Shown: positions 1 to 10,101, counted from the first letter of the stretch. The stretch: DNA of 23,610 nt from Chara braunii (GCA_003427395.1 BFEA01000046.1:1624323-1647932), one strand, 5' to 3'. Program-made: numbers and translations. The notes: generated by a model from the letters alone, not told the origin.

Positions 1-639
1 ACCAACTGGGTACCGGACTGATAGTCAGATCAGGGTAAAAGTTAGGGCAGTAGGTCGACGATATGCACATAACTTTGGATCACAAGTCTAGAAGGGATTT
101 TCTATGATCCAAANAAAAGACATTAAGATTCTTCGNATTGTGTTGTGTCTATAGGTTCGCCATTCTTGGAAACNANTACGGAAGAGAACCGTAAGGAACT
201 GCAATTCTGTTATGTTTGGATAACAGGTCGGTATAACTCCGACTCAACTTCCATATAGCTTGATACCCACACCTAAGACAAGACCTAAGAAGGGAACAGA
301 TAAATCTTCCTCCTGTATCTACACCTAAATTTGTCCAAGTCACACTCAGAGGTCTTTGAAAATATGTGAAGGGCTGATGTAAAAGGTGTCAGGTTTAGGA
401 ATGAATGTTGTTTTCAAAGTTTTGGGGTGTAAGGGACTTCTCATGAATGGATTAAAGGTTGACGCTTGTAGTGCATTCTGTGTCTGCATCTGTATGTGTG
501 TATGTGTTTTCCTTGCATCTGCACAGGTGTTGGGCATTGAACAGTCTTCTGAATTCGGGATCATCTGCGATATTCGGACAACAAGTCACAACAGTTGTGA
601 AAGTGAGGTCAACCGCTCATTCATCTTCCCTGACTTACT
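1..639. other. Unassigned DNA, no gene seen
   Basis: No coding region, known repeat or RNA gene is recognisable here. Four isolated ambiguous bases (113, 136, 174, 176) show lower base quality. A short TA run lies at 643-658. If the LTR that follows is long, this could be its upstream part, but I could not align it by eye to the equivalent part of the copies at 5667 or 16380. Open frames here are short and lack recognisable motifs. Confidence 0.4.
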
Positions 640-1236
640 TATGTATATATATATATACGTGGATGAGATTGTAAGCTGGTCTGAGCTTAGGAAGCTATTG
701 TCTAGAAGTCTGTTTGGAATCTTGAGAGAATGACAGATTACAAAGGGGCTTGACTCTGGCTTCTCATGAGATCAACATAGGAAACATAGAGTCATTATCA
801 TAGTCAGCTAAGCGTGAAAGACTGGCTGAGAAGTCGACCTAAATAGATAGTCGGTCCGGAGAGTTAGCACATCGGGGCTCGGCAATACGGGTCAGTCTTA
901 AGGCGTTCTACCGCGCGTATGCCTATGCTACGGCGATCGAGAAAACGCCATCGGCCGGCCTACCTCTGCGATTGCATGTAAAAGCCTTCGTATGTGGGTC
1001 AGTAGCTCAGCAGGGATACGCCCACCTAAGGGAGGTGACAGCTCCCGCAGGTGGAGGTAATGTTGTACCTCGCAGGAACCCTAACCTGTCGTAGGGAGTC
1101 GCGAGAGNTATAGCATGCGCGCACGGTTGGAGTGGTGTTTCATTGAAGGTGATAAAAGAGACTCATGCGTGACAAGACCGTGAGGTCCGACACAAAAACT
1201 ACTTTGTATCTGGGTGTGGGACCGCCGCGCGCGACA
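640..1236 (+). mobile_element. LTR 3' end, copy a (diverged)
   Basis: The stretch 830-1236 is the reverse complement of 16380-16790 and of 5667-6060, with many substitutions and small indels. From 640 to 830 the match is weaker and the upstream boundary is uncertain. It ends in gcgcgaca, two bases before a degraded primer-binding site, the order expected at the end of a 5' LTR. The element therefore reads left to right. This copy differs far more from the other two than they do from each other, and one ambiguous base (1108) falls inside it, so some divergence may be sequencing error. Confidence 0.65.
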
Positions 1237-1238
1237 GG

Positions 1239-1256
1239 TGACGACGTTGCNGGGGA
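1239..1256 (+). other. Degraded tRNA-Asp primer-binding site
   Basis: The 18 bases match the intact minus-strand site at 16360-16377 except at two positions (1241 and 1244) and one ambiguous base (1251). The 2-nt spacer gg after the LTR terminus is the same in both. In plant Ty3/Gypsy elements this site pairs with the 3' end of tRNA-Asp to prime minus-strand DNA synthesis. As written it would pair poorly. Confidence 0.6.
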
Positions 1257-1258
1257 TC

Positions 1259-3664
1259 TCGCTTCCTAGCCGAGGTTCTCAGTGAACGAACTCGGGTATG
1301 GTAAGTCNATGATCTAGGNAGAACAAGAATTCTAAATCTACTTACCGGGATAAAAATTGATCAAGGATTCTGAGTAGGGATTACGTAAGAGTGGTCAGTG
1401 CATATAAACCACTTAGGGATTTATAGAATAGAATAGGCTCTATGAGCAAATAGGTGGTATAAGTAAGGCGACTGTCAGTGAGAACTTGGGACAAGGATCA
1501 CCCTATAGAGTGAAAGGAGAAGCGTTTCATTGCCAGTAANCTGAGGTTATCTAGAATCTTTCAAAAACCAAGGTATTGGGTCAGATAATCTTACAAGACA
1601 CTATTATNTAACTATTGTCCTCACATTAACATGGCATCCAAAGGTCATGGGACTCGTACTGGGAGAGGAAGAAGCGGAAAGTAAGAGAAGGTCGCCGAGA
1701 GGCCTATAGATTTGACCAAAGAGTGGGAGGATTGAGAAAAGGAAGATGAAGGGCTAGAAGAGAAGGAAAAAGGGGTAGAGGCTCGTAGGCATTAGGACGA
1801 GTGGAGTGAGCGTACCCCGTCTCCAGGGAAAATGGTATATTATAAATGCGAGAGGCATTACGGCACCTCACCTCTGCGTTGTGAGTCACCACGCCGCCGT
1901 CGCTTCAGGTCTTATCACCGACTTCTTCCTTTGCTCAAGAAGGAAACAATTGACCGTCCTTCCTCCCTCCTGCCAACCAGAGTTCCAGTCAACGCCTTAT
2001 GTTCCTGACCCTTCTGTCGCCCCTCAATCCGCATCATTCGACTGAAGGTTGTGCGTCTTCCTTGTGCGGATTGATTTCCTACTTACTGTACAAGAAAATC
2101 ATATGAAGCATTGAACGAGCATTTAAGAGAGTCAGGAGTTGACAGGACAAGGAGTTAAGGATGAGCAGATGTAGNGAGAAAGATCTCAGGATCTCTAGAG
2201 GAGTGACCCTAGGAGGTAAGGATAGGTGAAAGTTGCATATTGTACTTATTATCAATAAGTAGAGTNCGGTGATTTAGCTAGGAGATAGAAGTTGAAGAAC
2301 GTGGTNATGTGTTGATTTAAGCATGTATCAAACTATAAACTTGAAGTGTAAGACAAGTGAGATGGGGGATAGATGAGCAATAGAGGTGGATTGAGTACGT
2401 GACTCGTACACGTGAGTTATCTGAGGGTGTCTACTAATTGACAAGAGTTTGCAAGGAACAGATACTGAAATCGGAGGGTAAAGCAGTGAGGCTTGGTCCT
2501 TGAACGGGGCTCGGGAGCCTAAGATGTTATCCCTTAGGGGATTACACTGCCCCTTGACACAATATACTCNTGTCAAAGCGCNGGGAGTATAATGTAATAC
2601 TCTCNTTATCTTTGCATCNAGANACATTTATCATTAGAAATTTTATTGACTACAACATGACTATAGTNTATTATCGTAACAGATAAATAAGTTTTTCGCC
2701 ATNACCGATGCATGCATATGCTTATTAGACTTGTCTCTTCGCTTGCTAAAAACTATTTACATACTCAATTATTATAATTATTAACTATTGTGATTATTAT
2801 GACAATATACCCTCACTATGAGTAACGGTCATTTTAATGATTTATGACCTTCATAAATTGTACATGCATTACTATCGCAATATACTATTATGACCTTCTT
2901 TGAATGGTCTTGGGCGTTGTAAATTAGCTATGGTAACAAGGTATGGTTTGAATATTACCTTTCAGAAAAAAATATTGTAGGAAGGAGAGACTCTGTAAGG
3001 TGATGAGAGGTTTTACTAGGCATTTGTCTATGTGAGCAGGACCTAGGGGTAGCAGAAGAAGGACACTTTAGGGACGATTGTGAGATTTTTGTCAGATACA
3101 TTAAGGCAGGGATGACTGAGTTTGATGCACAAAGGGAGGTTGGTTGTCAGTGCTAGACAGACAGTCCATCCAAGGGTGACAGAGTAGAACATCAGATACT
3201 GGGGTTGGATAACACCTTCCTAGTTTAGAAAGAAGAGGAGATATGAACTCCTAGATAAAATTGAAGTTTTGTTGGGTAAGAGGAAACATGGGAGAGTAGA
3301 ATGCAGTCTGGGAAGAGAGCGAGTTCTTTCCTTAAGTTTGATAGACTAAAGGTTATAATAGTATAAGGAAACACATAAACATTTGAAGATAGACAATGAT
3401 GATGAGAGAGATGAGTTGCAAGTCTGACTCATTGTAACATATTGTATATTTATATATGTATCCAAAGGGGAAGAGCTGGAGACCACAAACACTTTCACAT
3501 TGTGCGTGAATCCTTGTTTATGGTTGGAGTTTTGTGAGTCAGTATCTCTCTTTGTCATCACTATTGGACTCATGTGAGGAACGGCGGATCAGTACCTTGT
3601 GTGAAAGTCAGTAAAAGGTTGTATGACCAAGATGTTGAAAGTTTTGATTATATGTTTGAGAAAC
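1259..3664 (+). mobile_element. Retroelement internal region, decayed
   Basis: This follows the LTR end and primer-binding site. Its length to the inverted segment (about 2.4 kb) matches the minus-strand copy between 16360 and 13990, so both probably come from one element type. The first 40 or so bases after the site can be aligned (ctcagtgaacgaactcggg); beyond that I see little agreement. Isolated ambiguous bases are dense to 2703. No recognisable pol gene is present. 2640-2900 is AT-rich. Confidence 0.4.
1631..1930 (+). pseudogene. Possible gag remnant
   Basis: A start codon 375 bases after the primer-binding site opens a basic Gly/Arg-rich stretch (MASKGHGTRTGRGRSGK), a composition seen at the N-terminus of some plant Ty3/Gypsy Gag proteins. 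The frame is then stopped three times, through acidic Glu/Lys-rich sequence. Near 1832-1880 the same frame has a Tyr-Lys-Cys...Gly...Cys pattern that loosely recalls a CCHC zinc knuckle with its first Cys and its His missing and one extra residue. It is far shorter than a normal Gag. This is a weak call; chance is the main alternative. Confidence 0.18.
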
Positions 3665-4698
3665 CATGCTACGACATGGACAAACTTTTTTCAATGAGTT
3701 AAAACGTTTGCAATCATTTCTATGAATGTGATGTTTGTTTTGGTGGTTACAGACAAATAAAGAGTCAACAAATATTTATTTTAAAAAATAATAATTTTTT
3801 ATATAATACAAATAACCCCGAGGTGTGTGCCTCACCGAGCTATGATCAAAGACTTGGAGGGCACAACCGTCTGTGGCAGCCTGGCGAATGCTCAATTATT
3901 TTCTCATTTATTTGGTTTATTTAAAAAGCATCCTTCATCCACCCCAAGGGCATAAATTACCAAGCCTATGGGAGAAAATTGACATTGTTATAACCAGGCA
4001 GCGGACCTTCTGGTTTTGGTTTAGAGTTGAGACCTGAAGAGCGGCCACCCTAGTGAGGGAATCAACTCAAATAGTTACTAGAGGGGTCGAGAGTCAGGCC
4101 TAGAAACTGGGTAAAACCCAGGATAAGAGGATTTACCCGTTATTGCGTAACCAATACGGGAACCACTGTTAATATAACAACACAGTGGGCCGCAGCTCCG
4201 GCCTGATCATCAGGACTGTGGTGGGTCATGATGGAGACCGTTGTCCTCTTGTATTAGGCTTCGGGCAGGACGACAGACAACTTTGGATTGTGATATCAAA
4301 AGTTGAACACCCAAGGTCTCGGTTAGGACCCGCGTTTGACGGGATGAGTTCGTACACGAACACCAACCCTGAAAACAACCAACAAATACCTGGGTCAAAA
4401 GTCTAAGGGTGTGGGGAAAGGAAAGGCGCATTATCATACTTAACTATTTCATATACTGTAGTGCTGATCAAGTATCCCCACTTCAAGACATTCAGTTATT
4501 TTATAATGTGGGAGACGCGGGTTAGAATCCCTGCAGTAGTAATGAAAAGTGAGGTGACGACGTCAATCATGAACCACATCTCATTCCAGGATTTGTATTT
4601 GACGATTTGCTTGTTTGAAAACATATTTTGTTTGCATATAGTTCTCCAGGCGACGGGGACGTCGCTTAATGGGTTTGAGATACTGTCGGACCAAATAC
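3665..4698 (+). repeat. Inverted repeat arm 1 of the element
   Basis: The reverse complement of 12770-13990. The match is loose from 3665 to 3760 and close from about 3760 to 4698, including gagtcaacaaatatttattt and tgcctcaccgagctatgatc. It ends at gtcggaccaaatac in both arms; beyond 4698 the two sequences differ. In arm 2 the terminal gcgacggggacgtcgc hairpin region occurs twice. No long conserved reading frame is common to both arms. The function is unknown; it probably belongs to the same retroelement, because its distance from the primer-binding site is the same in both copies. Confidence 0.8.
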
Positions 4699-5290
4699 GG
4701 AAGTCGGGAAGGTGAATCACATGCGGAAAGGGGAGTGGGGGAAAGGAGCGGGGTGGCGGCGGGAGGAATCGGGATCGGAGACGGGATCGGGCGCAGCGGA
4801 TGTATTACCGGGGTTAGGATCGGGGAGGGGAGACGGCGCAGTCAGGGCGGAGAGGAGAGTGGTGGGCGGGGTGAGTGGTGCACGTGGGGGAGGGCGCAGT
4901 CGGGGCGGAGAGGTGAGTGGTGGGCGCGGAGAGGCGGACCAGGTAAAGTTCGGGGGGAAGAGCGGAGGAAGTCGGGGAGGAGTCGGAAGGGAAGTTAGGG
5001 GAAGAAGTTGGGGTCGGGGGGGGAGGATTAGGTGGGGGAGGGGAGATGGGTTGGGGTGCGGGCGCACGTGCGTGGGTGTGGTGGGTTGGGTCGGGTAAGT
5101 GGAGAGTCGCGTGGGCAGGGAGCGGAAGTTAGATTGGGCGTGGGGGAACGAGCGGTAGCGGGATCGGAATCAGGATATCGAGCGGGTAGCGGGATCGCAA
5201 CTGGGGGCAGGGGGGTTGGGATCGCGCGGTGGTGTGGTGGGATCGGGTAGGATGAGGAGGGGAATTCGAGTTCGCGTGCGCGCCACGAAA
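4699..5290. repeat. G-rich low-complexity tract, 58-bp tandem pair
   Basis: The plus strand is very G-rich and poor in C and T, with many runs of three to seven G. A 58-bp tandem duplication starts at 4835 and 4893 (both begin ggcgcagtc...ggcggagagg). Long open frames exist on both strands but only because stop codons are rare in such composition; their products are Gly/Arg- or Pro-rich with no domain. The closest compositional partner in the window is the C-rich stretch 11930-12070. Confidence 0.6.
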
Positions 5291-5370
5291 CAGGTAGGGA
5301 AGAAGGGGAGGGTGTGCCGACGTGGCAGTTTCACCTACAGAAACCTTGTTACCGCTTCTCCTTTCTCTAG

Positions 5371-5562
5371 CAGACAAGGTTTAATGAACTTCTTACAGGA
5401 CCGCCAGCAGCAAGCCGCCAAGATGCCCAGGATCCAAGCACTTCGCCAAACAGTTCAGTCGATGGAGCTACGGGCGAACGTCGAGCCGATGTGCAAGCAG
5501 CAGCAGGAAGAAAAGGAAGAGAAGTGGAAGAGAATAAGAAAAAAATAAGAAGAAGAAGATAA
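5371..5562 (+). pseudogene. Exon-like segment, RFNEL family copy 1
   Basis: A pyrimidine-rich run ending ctttctctag precedes an open frame that begins QTRFNELL and runs through Pro/Ala/Ser-rich residues into a Lys/Glu-rich end with a stop at 5560. The DNA and protein resemble 11505-11700: aaggttyaaygaact, then a Ser/Pro/Gly-rich stretch of equal length, then gcgagccgatg. No family is recognised. The upstream gaaacag/gtaggg at 5288-5293 could be a donor for an earlier exon. The second half lies in purine-rich low-complexity DNA, so its reading is uncertain. Confidence 0.3.
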
Positions 5563-5608
5563 GGAATAGAAGAAGAAGAAGAAAATAAATAAATAAATAA
5601 AATTTGTT
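5511..5608. repeat. GAA-rich and AAAT-rich low-complexity run
   Basis: Repeated gaa/aag triplets pass into several copies of aaat (5585-5603). Coding readings over this stretch are compositional. Confidence 0.7.
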
Positions 5609-5666
5609 GTTTACCTAGCACTGGCGACGACGAGGACCAAGGCAGCGACGAGGAGCACGGCAACGG

Positions 5667-6130
5667 TGTCGCGCGCGGTGGTCTCACACCGAGACGTAAA
5701 GTAGTTTTTGGTGTTGAACCTCACGGTCGTATCACGCAGGAGTTTTAATAGTGGGTTTCAGCGTAAAGACCAACTCCGACCCTGCGCGCGTGCTATACCT
5801 CTCGCGACTCCCTACGAGAGGTTAGGGATCCCGCGAGGTACAACATACCTTCACCTGCGGGAGCTGTCACCATCCCTTAGGTGGGCGTATCCCTGCTGAG
5901 CTACTGACCCATGTGCGAAGGTTTTTACATGCAATTGCAGAGGTAGGCTAGCCGAGGACGTTTGCTCGATCGCCGTAGCATAGGCATGCACGCGGTTGAA
6001 CGCCTAAGACTGACCCGTATATACGTCAGGCATCGGGGCGCTGATCTCCCGGACCGACTATTAACTCAGGTCGACTCGACTGACGAACGTTCGCGCATAC
6101 TATGTTTTGAATATAAATAGTTTTTATAGG
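5667..6130 (-). mobile_element. LTR 3' end, copy b (minus strand)
   Basis: Matches copy c at 16380-16840. Plus-strand tgtcgcgcgcgg is the complement of the LTR terminus. Just outside, cggcaacgg at 5658-5666 is what would remain of the primer-binding site if its last seven bases had been deleted, but no internal element sequence follows. It could thus be a truncated 5' LTR, a 3' LTR or a solo LTR with a chance match. A TATA-like CTATTTATATTC lies on the minus strand at 6109-6120. Confidence 0.65.
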
Positions 6131-7450
6131 TCTGACTCATAACCTATCCTCTTTCCAGAACACAGTCCCCTCTGTACTTGAATTAACAGGGGTTGCATAT
6201 AAAACATATACCCACATCACCTAGTGGCTAAATCCATTCGACATATCTCTCTGTGAAAACCTTTTAGCCATAGCATACATACATGTGAGATAAGACAAGG
6301 CTGGGTAATTAGGCGAGGAGATGTCACATACACATAACACATTCACGAGAACAATCTGAATTCATTAAGAAAACATAGGTCATTGACCTTTCAAACATGT
6401 ACATATGAAATGTACATGAAAATAAGGCTTGTTGCCTTAGCAATAATCCTAATCTTCCTAACAATCAGGGAAAACACAAGGTTGGGTATTCAAACCAAGT
6501 GTAGAAATCACGCGTTGACAAGATGTCTGGATCAAGGTCCACGATAGCATAAGTTTCTCAGTGTGTTGTCGTGAATGGCATGTGGCTGATCGTATTACTG
6601 AATTGCAGACAAGAGTCAATCACATTGCACAATCCTAGCAGAGTCAACCATTCATTCACTTTCACACATATCACACTTACGCTTCCAATCCTTTTAACCA
6701 GACATTCTTCTTTCGACTTAGTCATTCATGGACCTCTTTTGACCAAACACAGACCCTTTAGACAAATGACCCGAAACATAAATGTCATTTAGTGCAAAGG
6801 TTGATGCAAAGTGTGGGTGTAGAAGGTGAGTGAGGGTTGAGTTGGATAACCAACCTGTTACCATAAGGCAACAGCATGTAGTCTCGTATAGACTCATAAT
6901 GAGTGTTCTTCATCAGGATGACCTGCAATCACACACAGGCCATAAGATTTCAACACCTCCTTCACTATCGCCCCACATGAAGTTCAGCGATGTGAACTTC
7001 AGTTCTATCAGTGGACTATAATATAGTCTGATCAAATGTAAGTATGAAATAAGAAGACCCCGACAGAAACCTTCATTTCATACTTACTCAAGCAGTAGGA
7101 TAACTCAGACATGAGTATCCCACCACCTGTTTTAGTCTAACTGGTTTAGACTTAGACAGACCATGGGATGACCCGCACAGGAGTACCCCACATCTAGTCT
7201 GTCAACCTAACTATCTAAGATATGTATGCTTGAAGAGACGAGTAATAGGATGTTCCTCACCCTGGAGCCTTATCCTGTCACCCGTCCTACATCCATTCAT
7301 CAATCAATCCGCACTTACACTTGCTCTAGGCCATCGTGCGCGAACCCAGGCAATGGCTCTAGCAAGGTACTGGTTCACATGCATATGTCTGATTGTACTG
7401 GCAATCAGATCAGAACAGACGGTGTAGGCAATGAAATAGTAACAACAAAA
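6131..7450. other. Non-coding part of the duplicated block
   Basis: Nearly identical to 16844-18307. Three open frames of about 60-73 codons persist in both copies (6571, 6830 and the one at 5708) but have no start context or recognisable domain, and the copies are too similar for conservation to mean selection. It contains the clustered hairpins at 6978-7175. Confidence 0.5.
6978..7087. other. Two perfect hairpins close together
   Basis: The first has 9-bp arms tgaagttca / tgaacttca (6978-6986 and 6993-7001) with a 6-nt loop. The second has 13-bp arms gtaagtatgaaat / atttcatacttac (7038-7050 and 7075-7087) with a 24-nt loop. In copy 2 each has lost perfect pairing by point changes. No function is assigned. 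Confidence 0.6.
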
Positions 7451-7518
7451 AATAACAATAATAATAATAATAATAAAAATAATAATAATAGTAATAATAA
7501 TAATAATAATAATAATAC
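7451..7518. repeat. AAT microsatellite
   Basis: Interrupted (aat)n ending ataatacaag. The copy at 18308-18420 is longer and interrupted differently. Confidence 0.95.
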
Positions 7519-7846
7519 AAGAAAATGAATGAACGCAATACGCAAAGGTCTAAGTCACGATGAATCATGCGGAAGTCAAGAAAGTCATGTAACGAGTAGA
7601 GAGCTGAAATGCACCAAGATTTCATTCAAATGAGAGCGCCAACGTCCAAACCCTTCAGGTCATATCCTCGCAGTGTTCAATGCCGCTCTTTTCTACCTAG
7701 CGGTTGTAGTCCGCCTATGGCTCCTAATGCCTTGTTGTACTACAGCGCGGTTGCACCCCACACTACTCAATGCCTGCGAGTACCCCAGGCTAGCCTGCGC
7801 ACATGCAGACACTTGTGCAATGTCGCGGCAGTGTGTTGACTTTGTT
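7519..7846. other. Unique DNA between AAT tract and minisatellite
   Basis: Matches 18421-18748 closely. One open frame from 7673 (matching 18575) runs on into the minisatellite in this copy. It is hydrophobic and Cys-rich, but its downstream half is only the translation of tandem repeats. No gene is supported. Confidence 0.5.
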
Positions 7847-8222
7847 ACTTGTCTGCATTGTTGTTGTGGCACAAGCCATCTGTGTATACCGCCGCTGTGT
7901 GCAGATCATCAGTTTACATTGTTGATGTCCCCCTGCCACTAGTCTACGTTGTTGTTGTGGCGCAGCCATCTGTTTCTACTACTGACGTGGCATCAGCCAC
8001 GCTGTGTACACGATGCTGTAGCGCATGCCACTTGCCTACATTGCTGAGGTGGCATTGCCACGTTGTCTACAGTGCTGATGTGGCGCATGCCACTTGTCTA
8101 CACTGCTGATATGGTACTGTCGCCTGTCTGCCGCTGACGCAGCATTGGCCACGTTGTCTACCTGCTGATGTGGCGCTTTCGCCTATCTCTACCGTTGCTG
8201 TGGCACAGGCCACCTGTTTTCT
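7847..8222. repeat. 31-bp minisatellite, copy 1
   Basis: About twelve tandem units of 30-31 bp with the form gatgtggcgcatgccacttg followed by tctacattgct. Each unit holds a near-palindrome, gtggc...gccac. The array ends in a run of tgtttgtcc-like bases. The unit length is usually 31, so reading frames through it are incidental. Confidence 0.85.
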
Positions 8223-8448
8223 TGTTTGTCCGTATGTCTGTTTGTCGGTATATTTTTTCATATGTCTATTGTTGTCTCCTTCAGTTTGTGTGTGCACAAT
8301 CTGATGGGAGTATAGTGACGAGCCATAGTCGACCGAAACAAGTTTGAATCTGATCTATGTTCTCGGCTTCGTATTCTCTGAGTTGTGGGCGCAAACTGCC
8401 AGTTTGTCATCTGGTAGCATGCACACCGGACATAAAAAAAAAAACAGT
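8223..8448. other. Unique DNA after the minisatellite
   Basis: Tgtttgt-rich sequence followed by about 170 unique bases, matching 19951-20227. No feature is recognised. Confidence 0.5.
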
Positions 8449-8512
8449 CTAATTACAATAATAATAATAATTATAATTATAATTATAATAATAATAATAA
8501 TGATATAATATG
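8449..8512. repeat. AAT/AATT microsatellite
   Basis: (aat)n mixed with ttataatta units; the counterpart is 20228-20325. Confidence 0.95.
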
Positions 8513-8611
8513 CAAGAAATATGAATGTGAACGATATACAGAAAACCAAGTTGCGAAATCACATAGACGTCCACGATATACAGAAATCCAAGCACGAAAT
8601 CACATAGACCC
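8513..8611 (+). pseudogene. Truncated protease-like exon with tandem duplication
   Basis: The first 57 bases after tgcaag match the start of the exon-like segments at 20334 and 21833. Then a segment of about 40 bp is repeated in tandem: acgatatacagaaa...cacatagac starts at 8531 and again at 8573. Copy 2 carries another 1.8 kb at this point. The duplication therefore sits exactly at the deletion junction. Confidence 0.6.
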
Positions 8612-8625
8612 AAGAATCATCACTC

Positions 8626-8626
<1 letters not shown>

Positions 8627-8671
<45 letters not shown>
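8627..8671. repeat. AAT microsatellite before pol-like exon
   Basis: About fifteen aat units ending tgcaacag, a possible splice acceptor. Counterpart 22222-22270. Confidence 0.95.
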
Positions 8672-8672
<1 letters not shown>

Positions 8673-9000
8673 CAACAGAAATAAGCAACTGCGAGATGAC
8701 AATTCTAGATTATACCTTCACACTGAAGGCCAAATAGTCGCACCGTGTCCAAAGAGCATCATTGCACCAATAATACTTCAATGGCGATTCGTAGTACCTA
8801 AACCTATGTCAAGGAGAGCATACTCCCTCCATACCAATGCAAAGTCCAGTCCCCTTCACTCTCCTACCTGATGCTCAGCGCACAGCCTACCCTTACACAA
8901 CTACTACAGACAATGCAACTATTGACTCTAAGCGTAAACCCGAAGTACTTGAAGATGCCGCCCATGCAGACCATCGCCATTACAAGGTAAGTGCCCTCAC

Positions 9001-9031
9001 ATCATCATCATCATCATCATCATCATCATTC
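9001..9031. repeat. ATC microsatellite in intron-like spacer
   Basis: About ten atc units, 14 bases after the gtaagt donor. The counterpart at 22597-22650 is longer. Confidence 0.95.
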
Positions 9032-9180
9032 ACCTACCCCCCTTGACTATATACCCACGTCATGTCCTCTGTTACACTCGAAGATCTCCCCTGCGCCTCT
9101 CTAGTCCATGCCCACCTGCCATGGTGGTTGGGCTTTGGTGTCACAGGTAAGTCTCCCTCTCTTCTCTGGCCTCCCCCGCA

Positions 9181-9227
9181 TCTCTCTCTCCTTCTTTTTC
9201 TTCTTTTTCTTCTTCTTCTTCTTCCTC
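9181..9227. repeat. TC/TTC microsatellite in intron-like spacer
   Basis: A tctc run followed by ttc units, inside the second proposed intron. Counterpart 22802-22850. Confidence 0.95.
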
Positions 9228-9454
9228 TGTTCGTGTGTGTCTCCCCTTCTCCTCCACGTAAACTCCCTTCTTTCATATCACTGTGCATTTATATATTTTC
9301 ACCCCATCACTCATTTCTGCCATTTTACACGGTTAGGCATCAATCACGTCTTCCCATCCTTTTACTCCACCGCACGTTCACCCTTTCCTCTACCGCATGC
9401 CCTTCGGAACATCACTTCAGACGAATTCGTCCGACATTTACGAACAGATTCATA

Positions 9455-9506
9455 ATAAATAATACTACTACTACTACTACTAATAATAATAATAGTAATA
9501 ATAAAA
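9455..9506. repeat. ACT/AAT microsatellite
   Basis: (act)n passing to (aat)n directly after the stop of the pol-like module. Counterpart 23075-23153, where only aat units occur. Confidence 0.9.
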
Positions 9507-9633
9507 TATAAACAAAAGGTCGATTACTTACCCATGATTATGCGTTAAATAATGTATAGTTCGAGCTTACGGGGCGGGCATGTCACTTGTTCAAGGATCG
9601 GGCAGGCGGCGGGCGTGGGAAGAAGTCCCGAAG

Positions 9634-9699
<66 letters not shown>

Positions 9700-9887
9700 A
9701 CGGACAATTTGGCACAGTCCCACGCACATATAGACCAAGGGGAGGGGAATCAGACGAAGAAGAGGGGATAGATGGGAATGTCGTCAACACCAAGTCTTCG
9801 ATACAGGTCCTAAATAATCCCCCTTCAATATGTCTAAAATCCAATGTCGAGTCTGAATCCAAATGTTGTCAAGTCCCTGAGTCACCA

Positions 9888-9949
<62 letters not shown>

Positions 9950-9956
9950 TTCTCTC
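9507..9956. repeat. Unique DNA with two long TC microsatellites
   Basis: (tc)n at 9641-9695 and at 9889-9956. The stretch between them has an open plus-strand frame with an acidic run (ESDEEEGIDG) near 9750-9780. The same layout is at 23154-23610. No gene is assigned. Confidence 0.85.
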
Positions 9957-10101
9957 CACCCCTTCCCCGTGTTGAGGAAAGGGAAGAGAGAAAGGAACAG
10001 AATCCAGAGATAAGATGGCCGAAGGGACAGGGTGAGAAACTGATATACCGAACAACAGAACAGTAGCAGAGAAGCAGCACGGCGGAGAAAGCAAGAGGGA
10101 C

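Larger units (their letters stand above)
8679..9462 (+). pseudogene. Pol-like module, split, copy 1
   Basis: Three exon-like parts: 8679-8986, 9105-9146 (42 nt) and 9337-9462. The first two end in tacaag/gtaagt and tcacag/gtaagt; the last two follow ctctag and cggttag. The proposed introns (118 and 190 nt) contain an ATC and a TTC microsatellite. Part 1 has VVPKP (8791-8805) in one frame, then shifts to a frame open from 8837 that ends in phase 0. Part 2 has HGGW (9120-9131). Part 3 has YRMPFG (9391-9408) and stops at 9460. In many Ty3/Gypsy reverse transcriptases about 25 residues separate the aromatic residue of GFW/GYH from MPFG, with Phe and Pro between; the spliced reading gives 25 with both. 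The catalytic Asp of the first RT motif is not found. All frames of part 3 are open, so the frame choice is not independent. Weak but testable. Confidence 0.32.
5667..9956. repeat. Long duplicated block, copy 1 (shorter)
   Basis: This block is colinear and nearly identical by eye with 16380-23610. It starts at the LTR terminus (tgtcgcg) and includes unique DNA, AAT tracts, the minisatellite, the pol-like module and two TC tracts. Compared with copy 2 it lacks about 147 bp (17153-17299), about 822 bp (18749-19570) and about 1.8 kb (20391-22203). Because homology runs well beyond the recognisable LTR end, this is either an unusually long LTR or a segmental duplication. Confidence 0.85.

Noticed and set aside
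5658-5666. Primer-binding site remnant beside LTR copy b
   Set aside because: Only nine bases (cggcaacgg) remain and no internal element follows, so it may be chance; noted under the LTR entry only.
5708-5899. 63-codon frame present in both blocks (also at 16421)
   Set aside because: It lies antisense inside the LTR end. The copies are too alike for its survival to be informative, and it is broken in copy a.
7849-8109. Cys/His-rich repeat protein reading through the minisatellite
   Set aside because: The units are mostly 31 bp, so the frame changes each unit. The apparent CLHC motifs are the tandem repeat read in different frames.
7847-8222. CRISPR-like array
   Set aside because: The units abut one another without unique spacers, and the context is eukaryotic.
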